Shown: positions 1-4,708 of the stretch, piece after piece | How positions within the stretch are numbered: the stretch's first letter is position 1 | Layout of the letters: each line of letters opens with the position of its first letter | Assembly: GCA_027033675.1 (NCBI GenBank) | Contig: JALVKZ010000327.1 | Span: forward strand, 1 to 6,686 | Length of the DNA: 6,686 bases | Source of the DNA: Pyrodictiaceae archaeon | Lineage (GTDB): Archaea; Thermoproteota; Thermoprotei_A; Sulfolobales; Pyrodictiaceae | Reading direction: 5' to 3' | Notes under the pieces: generated by a model | Databases searched by the model: none | What the model was told of the DNA's origin: nothing | Seen by the model: only the letters and a program-made list of their open reading frames with translations | Position numbers and translations under genes: made by a program

Positions 1-634
1 CTACGTCGTGGTTTCGGAGAAGTTTCTCAACAGAGTCCAGGTCGTTATAGGGCGCGACGAGCGTGTACCTAAGACAATCCTCTATTAAGCCCTTGCTCTC
101 TGGGCCGTGGAAGGGCGGTGTGACGCCCGTGTGGAGGGCGTCGTAGCCTCCGTGCCATCCCCCCTCGAATTTGATTATATAGCGCCTCCCTGTGTAGGCT
201 CTAGCGAGCCTAATAGCGTACATGTTTGCCTCGGTGCCGCTGTTCGCGAAGCGTACTGCCTCTATACCGGGAACGACCCGGGTCAGTAGCTCTGCGTACT
301 CCACGGCGTAGGGGTTCTCGTAGCCTAGGTGGGTGCCCTTGCTAAGGGCTTCTCGCAGGGCTTCCTCGACGACCCGGGGTCTATGGCCTAGGAAGAGCGC
401 GCCGTGCCCCATCCAGTAATCAGTGTAGCGGTTCCCGTCAATATCCCAGACGTATTTTTCCTCTCCCTTCTCGATGAATACTGGGTAGGGCTTGAACCAC
501 CTAATGTGGTAGGTTACTCCACCCGGCAGCCTCTTCTTTGCCTCTTCATAGAGCCTCCTAGACCTCGGTGTTTTCCTAATATACGCTTCGTGATATCGCT
601 TTATCAGCTCCTCGAAGACGGCTTCGTCAACCAT
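1..634 (-). CDS. Class III PLP aminotransferase/aminomutase, HemL-like (partial, C-terminus off window)
   Basis: This is the N-terminal 211 residues of a fold-type I PLP enzyme related to glutamate-1-semialdehyde 2,1-aminomutase (GSAM); family members usually run about 430-460 residues. Seen in the sequence: a PGGV motif at 37-40, WDIDGNRYTDY at 63-73, the cofactor-phosphate signature NSGTEANMYAIRLAR at 131-145, and KFEGGWHGGYD at 155-165, where the aromatic residue and His normally stack near PLP. The catalytic lysine lies beyond the window. Two positions argue against a true heme-pathway HemL: the canonical SWGP-type segment is GHGAL (76-80), and the usual GCYHGHxD is GGWHGGYD. The substrate is therefore probably not glutamate semialdehyde. 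The ATG at 634 is preceded by GGTG (643-646) at 8-base spacing. That site lies in the last codons of the dehydrogenase gene, which ends only 5 bases upstream, so the two are probably co-transcribed and translationally coupled. Family placement is firm; substrate is unknown. Confidence 0.5.
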   Translation of the reverse strand, partial: MVDEAVFEELIKRYHEAYIRKTPRSRRLYEEAKKRLPGGVTYHIRWFKPYPVFIEKGEEKYVWDIDGNRYTDYWMGHGALFLGHRPRVVEEALREALSKGTHLGYENPYAVEYAELLTRVVPGIEAVRFANSGTEANMYAIRLARAYTGRRYIIKFEGGWHGGYDALHTGVTPPFHGPESKGLIEDCLRYTLVAPYNDLDSVEKLLRNHDV

Positions 635-639
635 GCCTG

Positions 640-1638
640 CTACACCGCGAATCTTGGACGGAAGGGCAGGAGATCAACCATTGTTAGTAATCCTGGGCCG
701 TAGCTCTGAATAGCCTCAGCCATGTGGAGGAGTACCGAAGCTGTGCCAGCATCGCCTGGTGTACCGCTACTCCTCCATTTAACGCTGTAATCTTTCCCCT
801 CTATTAGTACCTCTTCGTACTCCTCTGCACCTACATAGGCATGGAACTCTATCCTAATAACCTCCTTGTCGCCGATATATGCTGCGCCATAACCCTTGGC
901 TCCTAGATTCATGCCCTTGTCAACCCTTACGTCATTGGACTTAACGGTTTCCTCAGCGGGCACCACCTCCTGGCCCTCAACAATCCGTGTCGGTTGGATA
1001 CCAGCAGCATCCGCTACCAAGAGCACAGACTCGGCAAACCCCACATGGCCTGTAAGCTCTCCTCTCCTCATCTTTTCCTCAACAAGGCGTGGATCCATTC
1101 CTACGCCTATCTTTCTCTGGAAGGGCTTCCTCCTCTTCGCCGCATCAACACTCCTTACCGCCCGTATTGACTTGATTAAGTGGAAGGGAGCAGTGAGAGT
1201 AACCACTAGCGTATCTAGGAGGAAGCCTGGGTTAATCCCAGTACCGAGCACAGCCACGCCGCTTATACTAGCCTTCTCGTCCAGCTTACGTGCTAATACG
1301 GGGTAGCGGTACCATGGATAAGCTAGAGTCTCGCAAGTTGAGACAACGTCTCGTCTAAGCTCTATGACTCGGAGAAGCTGGGGATAAACCTTGTCAAGAT
1401 AGCTGCTCGTGGCATGGATAACAACATCTGCTTGAGCTAGCACTGAGGGATCCTTCGAGACCTTTACGCCCAGGCTCTCTCCGAGCCCAATAACTTCGCC
1501 TATGTCGCGTCCCACTAGCCCGGGATCTATATCAACGGCAGCGACTACCTCGTAGCCCCTCTCGAGGGCTAGGCGAGCGGTTAGCCTCGCGATTGCACCG
1601 AAGCCGTAAAATCCTACACGCAAGACCCCGACTACCAT
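640..1638 (-). CDS. 2,4-diaminopentanoate dehydrogenase-like NAD(P)-dependent oxidoreductase
   Basis: The protein has a Rossmann N-terminus and a C-terminal domain like those of the dihydrodipicolinate-reductase/2,4-diaminopentanoate dehydrogenase (DAPDH, Ord) family. Numbered from the ATG at 1638 (332 aa): dinucleotide motif GFYGFGAIA at 9-17, an acidic residue D36 at the end of beta-2 (suggesting NAD preference), HATSS at 75-79, STCE at 100-103, a YP pair at 107-108, GTGINPGFLLD at 132-142, and a terminal PGLLTMVDL segment. The VLGTGINPGF and VGHVGFAES-like segments are what I know from DAPDH of ornithine-fermenting clostridia, which oxidatively deaminates 2,4-diaminopentanoate to 2-amino-4-oxopentanoate. 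An in-frame GTG at 1677 would add 13 residues, but it abuts a TATA-like element (1678-1684), so the transcript should begin downstream of it; the ATG at 1638 is preferred. A TTG at about 1620 is a further alternative. The gene is first in a unit with the HemL-like gene. True substrate is unproven. Confidence 0.5.
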   Translation of the reverse strand: MVVGVLRVGFYGFGAIARLTARLALERGYEVVAAVDIDPGLVGRDIGEVIGLGESLGVKVSKDPSVLAQADVVIHATSSYLDKVYPQLLRVIELRRDVVSTCETLAYPWYRYPVLARKLDEKASISGVAVLGTGINPGFLLDTLVVTLTAPFHLIKSIRAVRSVDAAKRRKPFQRKIGVGMDPRLVEEKMRRGELTGHVGFAESVLLVADAAGIQPTRIVEGQEVVPAEETVKSNDVRVDKGMNLGAKGYGAAYIGDKEVIRIEFHAYVGAEEYEEVLIEGKDYSVKWRSSGTPGDAGTASVLLHMAEAIQSYGPGLLTMVDLLPFRPRFAV

Positions 1639-1677
1639 GCTCAACGTGGGATGAGAGGAGTCTTTCAGCTTTTCCAC

Positions 1678-1684
1678 AAATATA
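1678..1684 (-). promoter_or_regulatory. TATA box for the dehydrogenase/aminomutase unit
   Basis: TATATTT reads on the minus strand. Using the usual archaeal spacing (box centre about 26 bases before the start site), transcription would start near 1655, leaving a short leader of about 17 bases before the ATG at 1638. I see no clear Shine-Dalgarno sequence in that leader. Prediction by eye only. Confidence 0.5.
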
Positions 1685-1780
1685 CTGCCCAGCTCTATGC
1701 CCCGAAGAAATAAAGCAAAACCGGGAAGGTAATAGTGATCTTGTCTTCTTTCCTGTCCAGTTTTCTCGGGCGCCAGGCTC

Positions 1781-1786
1781 TATAAG
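1781..1786 (+). promoter_or_regulatory. TATA box for the endonuclease IV-like gene
   Basis: TATAAG on the plus strand lies about 50 bases before the ATG at 1834. The expected start site is near 1808-1810, giving a leader of about 25 bases that contains GGGTGG (1818-1823). It is divergent to the dehydrogenase promoter, so the 195-base gap 1639-1833 carries both. Prediction by eye. Confidence 0.5.
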
Positions 1787-1833
1787 TCCTCCTCGTAGCC
1801 CTTTACTACTTCTTACCGGGTGGTTGTTGGGAA

Positions 1834-2706
1834 ATGAGCCAGCTTATGGGCTCCAGGCGTATGAGATTCGGGCCAGCTGGTAAGCCAGTCGACATGAAGA
1901 GCGGGGACTATGTCAAGGCCGTGGAGTACGTTGCCAAGGAGGGCCTAGACGCTATGGAGTACGAGGCTGTACGTGGCGTCAGGATTAGTGAGTCTAAGGC
2001 AAGGGCTATAGGCGAGGCCGCTAAGAGGTACGATGTGCTATTATCGATGCATGCTCCCTATTATGTAAACTTCGCATCCCCCGAAGAGCAGACAATCAAG
2101 AAGAGCCAGGAGAGACTCATTGCGGCCGTTCGTGCTTCTTACTGGATGGGTGCCTACGCGGTAGTCTTTCACCCGGGCTACTACAAGGGTAATAGTAGCC
2201 GTGAAGAGGCCCTTCGTAGAACTATTGAGTCTCTGAAGCCAGTTATTGAGTGGATGAAGCAGGAGGGTGTAAAGGGTGTATGGATAGCCCCAGAGACTAC
2301 TGGTAAGAGTAGCCAGGTAGGTGATGTAGATGAGGTGATAGCCATTTGCAGGGAGCTAGATATGGCTAGGCCTGCTGTGGACTGGGCTCATCTTCATGCT
2401 AGGAGCGAGGGGGTATTCCCTGCTAGCGAGGATGACGTGATAAGGGTGATAGAGAAGATAGAGAGAGAGCTTGGCTCCTGGGCAGTAAAGCCTCTTCATA
2501 CTCACTTCAGTAAGATAGAGTATGGTAAGGGAGGCGAGCGTGAACATCATACACTGGCGGAGGATGATTATGGACCCGATTGGAGAATTGTGTGCAGGGC
2601 CTATAAAGAAACCGGAATACAGGGAGTCATTATATCGGAGAGCCCTATACTAGACAAGGATGCCCTAGTCATGAAGAGGATATGCCAGGAAGAGGGCTAC
2701 GTCTAG
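1834..2706 (+). CDS. Endonuclease IV-family (AP endonuclease family 2) TIM-barrel protein
   Basis: This 290-aa protein has the metal-ligand pattern of endonuclease IV, which cuts DNA 5' to abasic sites with three metal ions. Matches to E. coli Nfo ligands: H73 in SMHAPYYVN (His69), H113 in VFHPGYY (His109), E154 in APETTGK (Glu145), D183 and H186 in VDWAHLH (Asp179, His182), H222 in HTHFSK (His216), H238 in GEREHHTL (His231) and E269 in IISESP (Glu261). The Asp of the usual DxH motif (Asp229) appears as R236, with E235 and E237 beside it. As I recall, archaeal relatives share this GExxH form, so it may define an archaeal subgroup rather than a dead enzyme. The length is typical. The ATG at 1834 has GGGTGG 10 bases upstream; the ATG at 1861 (MRFGPAG) matches the usual family N-terminus but lacks a comparable site. 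The gene is single, divergent from the dehydrogenase and convergent with the ferritin-like gene. Sugar-isomerase-like TIM barrels are a less likely alternative. Confidence 0.5.
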   Translation: MSQLMGSRRMRFGPAGKPVDMKSGDYVKAVEYVAKEGLDAMEYEAVRGVRISESKARAIGEAAKRYDVLLSMHAPYYVNFASPEEQTIKKSQERLIAAVRASYWMGAYAVVFHPGYYKGNSSREEALRRTIESLKPVIEWMKQEGVKGVWIAPETTGKSSQVGDVDEVIAICRELDMARPAVDWAHLHARSEGVFPASEDDVIRVIEKIERELGSWAVKPLHTHFSKIEYGKGGEREHHTLAEDDYGPDWRIVCRAYKETGIQGVIISESPILDKDALVMKRICQEEGYV

Positions 2707-2769
2707 CCTTACTCCATACAAGTACTTGCCGATAAAATACACCTTATTTGATCTCCCTTATCCCTGTTG

Positions 2770-3261
2770 TCAACTGGTTTTCTCTCTTAGCCTCTTTATA
2801 ACCGACTCGGCTAGTCTTGCATGTTTTTTCTCCTCCTCTACGAGTAGCTCAAGAAGTTTTCTCAGAGTAGTCCCCGGCTCAGCTAGTGGTACTAGGTCTT
2901 CGTAGCTTGACTGGGCTAGCTTTTCCATGCTTAGATGAGTCTGCACCATCTCTAGTACTCTTTGGGCCTCCTCGGGGCTGGGCTTGTAGAAGAGGAGGTC
3001 TCGGGCAAACATTATTGCCGATGTTATTGCCCTCATTAAGGCCCATGCTATCTCTCTATGGACAATACTGTCAAATGCTATTAGGAAGAGCTCCCATCTT
3101 GCATGTTCCTCTGTACATGCTTTCGCCATGTCCCTGTAAGCCTTGGCCTCGCACATCTCGTCTAGTGCTATGCTCTCAAGCATCTTCTTCATCTGCTCTA
3201 GCTGAGCTATCATCTTCTCTATGCGTTCCTCGGTGGCTCCTAGCCTTGGTTCGCCCGGCAC
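2770..3261 (-). CDS. Ferritin-like (rubrerythrin-fold) archaeal four-helix protein
   Basis: The 163 residues are almost entirely helical and fit a four-helix ferritin-like bundle. Visible pieces: helix 1 with DEMCEAKAYRDM (34-45, candidate ligand E38), helix 2 with FDSIVHREI (63-71, H68), helix 3 with HLSMEKLAQSSYEDL (109-123, E113), and helix 4 with EEEKKHARL (142-150), an ExxH pair E144/H147. The helix 2 motif is DSxxH rather than the ExxH of classic diiron rubrerythrins, so the site may be incomplete or hold a different metal. A proline-containing link (residues 93-96) separates the two halves. There is no C-terminal rubredoxin domain. A role in metal or oxidant handling is inference from the fold. 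The start is GTG at 3261 with GGGG (3271-3274) 9 bases upstream; Met17 is an internal alternative. The gene has its own promoter and converges with the endonuclease IV-like gene over a 63-base gap. Confidence 0.5.
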   Translation of the reverse strand: MPGEPRLGATEERIEKMIAQLEQMKKMLESIALDEMCEAKAYRDMAKACTEEHARWELFLIAFDSIVHREIAWALMRAITSAIMFARDLLFYKPSPEEAQRVLEMVQTHLSMEKLAQSSYEDLVPLAEPGTTLRKLLELLVEEEKKHARLAESVIKRLREKTS

Positions 3262-3300
3262 CTCTCTCTGCCCCAGGGACTAGGGTTAGGAGTGTCGTGA

Positions 3301-3308
3301 ATTATAAG
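3301..3308 (-). promoter_or_regulatory. TATA box for the ferritin-like gene
   Basis: CTTATAAT reads on the minus strand. The predicted start site is about 3278, giving a leader of about 17 bases that contains the GGGG ribosome binding site at 3271-3274. It lies in the 91-base gap behind the first RHH gene, so the ferritin-like gene probably has its own transcript. Prediction by eye. Confidence 0.5.
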
Positions 3309-3352
3309 GTCGTTTGCTCGTTTATAGAGTATGTTGGAGACACTGCTTCTCG

Positions 3353-3958
3353 CTATCCCCGGTCTTTCTCGTCTCTCCTCTTCTCCGGTACTCTGGCCTC
3401 TATGACGAGGATACCCGGCTTTGAGTCCAAGTAGTTTACGCTTAGTCCAAGGCCAGCTAGTATTCCTCTAAGTACTTCTTCTACGAGTTTTCTTGCTCTA
3501 TCGCTTTCAAGCGACGTGGAGAAAGCTACGAGTTTGTAGTGATTCTCGTTATTTGTTTCTACGACATCGATGCTTAGTTGGGGTAGAAGCGTTTTTACTA
3601 GTATTGTTAGTGCCTCTGAACCGTTTATGCCTCTAGCCCTTATAGCTGTTGTTATGAGCCTGGCGAGTTTTGAGGACTCTTCTTTCAGTCTCTTATAGCT
3701 TTCATCACTGCACGTCTCTATTACTGATATGAACTCGTTAAATGGTATTGGCATGTAGCCTAGCTTGGTTAGATCTGCTAAGAGAAAGTTCTCGGCCATA
3801 ACAAGGGCTATGTCGTCCCTGGTTCTGAGGACACGAGATGCATTGAGAAGGATCATTTCAACAAGCTCTGGTATAGTCATGCCTGCTCTATGGGCGATAG
3901 GGGCTAATGAATTAATTACCTCCTCGCTAACCGGGATGAGTTTACGCTTCTTAGCCAT
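3353..3958 (-). CDS. Putative ribbon-helix-helix regulator A with novel C-terminal domain
   Basis: I do not recognise this 201-aa protein as a named family. The N-terminus (about 4-40) fits a ribbon-helix-helix DNA-binding fold: a basic strand KKRKLIPVS, a helix around 12-24, the turn RAGMT at 24-28, and a second helix 30-40. A conserved-looking block LTKLGYMPIP follows at 63-72, then a helical middle and a C-terminal alpha/beta stretch (about 143-193) ending in the strand ILVIEARV. The last residues are highly charged. The neighbouring gene at 4077-4589 is colinear with it through GMT, LTKLG and the C-terminal strand, so the two are diverged paralogs. The ATG at 3958 has GGGG 9 bases upstream. 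The RHH assignment is by strand/helix pattern, not by search. Dimeric DNA binding and transcriptional regulation follow from the RHH family. The role of the C-terminal domain (ligand sensing or oligomerisation) is inference. Confidence 0.5.
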   Translation of the reverse strand: MAKKRKLIPVSEEVINSLAPIAHRAGMTIPELVEMILLNASRVLRTRDDIALVMAENFLLADLTKLGYMPIPFNEFISVIETCSDESYKRLKEESSKLARLITTAIRARGINGSEALTILVKTLLPQLSIDVVETNNENHYKLVAFSTSLESDRARKLVEEVLRGILAGLGLSVNYLDSKPGILVIEARVPEKRRDEKDRG

Positions 3959-3961
3959 GTA

Positions 3962-4006
3962 TTAGCGCCCCTGCCGCGCTAAGACCGTCGTATTCGTGTT
4001 GGTCAT
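3962..4006 (-). CDS. Possible 14-codon leader peptide (uORF) of regulator A
   Basis: An ATG at 4006 opens a 14-residue reading frame (MTNTNTTVLARQGR) that ends with TAA 3 bases before the ATG of regulator A. The TATA-like element at 4029-4036 would place transcription start at about 4006, so this peptide could be read from a leaderless transcript and coupled to the regulator gene. Its last codons contain the GGGG binding site of that gene. It is very short and has no other coding support, so this may be coincidence. Confidence 0.5.
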   Translation of the reverse strand: MTNTNTTVLARQGR

Positions 4007-4028
4007 GTTAGTTCCCTGGGGTAAAACG

Positions 4029-4036
4029 CTATAAGA
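4029..4036 (-). promoter_or_regulatory. TATA box for regulator A
   Basis: CTTATAGC reads on the minus strand, with its centre near 4032. The usual 26-base spacing predicts transcription start near 4006, which coincides with the ATG of the small upstream frame and leaves about 47 bases before the ATG of regulator A at 3958. A second AT-rich stretch (4020-4028) could serve instead. Prediction by eye. Confidence 0.5.
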
Positions 4037-4049
4037 GCATCTATTGCTA

Positions 4050-4080
4050 CTCTAAGTAGTGGTTGTTTGTGTAGTGTTAT
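4050..4080. promoter_or_regulatory. Operator-like motifs upstream of regulator A
   Basis: On the plus strand this segment has CTCTAAGTA (4050-4058), TAGTGG (4057-4062) and TAGTGTTA (4072-4079). The same CTCTAAGTA occurs at 4668-4676 upstream of the paralogous regulator B, and TAGTGTTA occurs on the opposite strand at 4630-4637. The motifs sit just upstream of the regulator A TATA element and overlap the stop codon of regulator B (4077-4079). This fits a binding array for the RHH proteins, which is inference. Confidence 0.5.
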
Positions 4081-4589
4081 GTGTTGGACTGCAACTCTAT
4101 TACCATTGCGTCTCCTTCCTCTCTTGTGTTAAGGTTATAGCCCTCTGCGATCCCCTTAATAAGCTTCCTTAGCATATTATCTGTTCTATTATTGCTGGGC
4201 AGTAATAATACCTTATTATCCTCGCGTAAGACGTTTTGCATGTTCTCCGTAACTAGGTCAAGGAGATCAGTGAACTCTACCCCTACGAAGCGGAGCGTTG
4301 ACCCCAGGTTTCTTCCTAGCTGTACTAATTCCTCTTCATTGATCCCAGTGCACGAGTCAAGGACTTGGCGGGGTACGAGAGAGAAGCCAAGCTTAGTTAA
4401 CCTGTTGAGCACTATTGTTCTCCTAATAATTGCTGGTGCGAAGAAACCCTTAGACTCAACGTCTATGACTCCACTAAACAACGCTCTTAGGTACGATGAG
4501 AGCGTCATCCCATACTTTGAGGCTATGTCTTTAAGTGTGCTTAGTGTGTCTGAGTCAAGCATAACCGGTCTACGTTGCTTCTGGTTCAT
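4077..4589 (-). CDS. Putative ribbon-helix-helix regulator B, paralog of regulator A
   Basis: This 170-aa protein is colinear with the product of 3353-3958. The N-terminal basic strand QRRPVML (5-11) is followed by a helix, the turn KYGMT (25-29), and a second helix (31-40). The block LTKLGFSLVP is at 64-73 (LTKLGYMPIP at 63-72 in the paralog). The C-terminal segment (about 123-168) runs from DNKVLLLPS to the strand AMVIEL and parallels the last third of the paralog. It is about 30 residues shorter, mostly in the middle and at the C-terminus. An RHH fold and DNA binding are inferred from pattern. The ATG at 4589 keeps the DNA-contacting strand; starting at Met10 would remove it. GGAG lies only 2 bases before the ATG, closer than usual, so a short-leader or leaderless transcript is possible. 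The 119-base upstream gap holds repeated half-sites, suggesting autoregulation. No named family recognised. Confidence 0.5.
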   Translation of the reverse strand: MNQKQRRPVMLDSDTLSTLKDIASKYGMTLSSYLRALFSGVIDVESKGFFAPAIIRRTIVLNRLTKLGFSLVPRQVLDSCTGINEEELVQLGRNLGSTLRFVGVEFTDLLDLVTENMQNVLREDNKVLLLPSNNRTDNMLRKLIKGIAEGYNLNTREEGDAMVIELQSNT

Positions 4590-4603
4590 CTCTCCATACC
4601 TAG

Positions 4604-4633
4604 TTATTATATCTCGGAGTATTCGGATTTAAC
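4604..4633 (-). promoter_or_regulatory. Promoter elements for regulator B
   Basis: There are two candidate TATA elements on the minus strand. ATATAATAA (4604-4612) is the better match but lies only about 20 bases from the ATG, which would put the start site at or inside the gene. GTTAAATC (4626-4633) would start transcription near 4603, leaving a 14-base leader that contains GGAG. The second box overlaps the first AACACTAT half-site (4631-4638), so a bound protein there could block TBP/TFB. Which box is used is not decidable by eye. Confidence 0.5.
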
Positions 4634-4700
4634 ACTATTGTTTACACTATAGATAACTATGCACTATCTCTAAGTAAAAGTTTGGTACAAAAGTAGTGTA
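4631..4700. repeat. Cluster of CACTAT/ATAGTG half-site repeats
   Basis: On the plus strand, AACACTAT (4631-4638), TACACTAT (4643-4650) and TGCACTAT (4660-4667) occur within 37 bases, and a reverse copy, GTAGTGTA (4693-4700), follows. The shared core is CACTAT/C. The segment is very AT-rich (about 27% GC for 4621-4680). It lies between the stop codon of the surface-protein gene and the ATG of regulator B. RHH proteins typically bind short tandem or inverted half-sites of this size, so it is a candidate operator for regulators A and/or B. Confidence 0.5.
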
Positions 4701-4707
4701 TAGTTAT
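4653..4707. repeat. Inverted repeat, 14-base arms
   Basis: ATAACTATGCACTA (4653-4666) and TAGTGTATAGTTAT (4694-4707) are reverse complements at 13 of 14 positions, with a 27-base spacer. The single mismatch is a G:U pair in plus-strand RNA. The right arm ends 2 bases before the stop codon of the surface-protein gene (4709-4711). It may be a paired operator, or less likely a 3' end structure of the surface-protein transcript, since the minus-strand RNA carries a C/A mismatch and the spacer is long. Confidence 0.5.
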
Positions 4708-4708
4708 A

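Noticed and set aside
896..1306. Open plus-strand frame of 136 codons inside the dehydrogenase gene
   Set aside because: It is antisense to a clearly conserved oxidoreductase; its translation has no recognisable domain and a composition typical of a shadow frame.
1639..1677. Extended GTG start for the dehydrogenase
   Set aside because: The GTG directly abuts the predicted TATA element, so a transcript from that promoter would not include it, and the extra 13 residues precede a normal Rossmann start.
1593..1883. Plus-strand frame across the divergent promoter region
   Set aside because: It overlaps the start of the dehydrogenase gene, both predicted promoters and the start of the endonuclease IV-like gene, with no recognisable content.
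2707..2769. Terminator between the convergent endonuclease IV-like and ferritin-like genes
   Set aside because: There are short T-rich tracts on both strands (for example TTTT near 2777-2781) but no hairpin or long T-run clear enough to mark.
3287..3295. TAGGAGTGT shared with 6642-6650, upstream of the ferritin-like and surface-protein genes
   Set aside because: A single 9-base match among the intergenic sequences is expected by chance at about this level, and its distance to the start codons differs between the two genes.
2886..3434. Open plus-strand frame of 182 codons over the ferritin-like gene
   Set aside because: It is antisense to a well-formed helical protein and crosses into the next gene and its promoter; the Leu/Ser/Pro-rich translation fits a shadow frame.
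3670..3712. C/D box sRNA-like motifs on the minus strand (GTGATGA followed by CTGA)
   Set aside because: Only one C-like and one D-like box are present inside the regulator A coding sequence; no C'/D' partner pair at the expected spacing was found.
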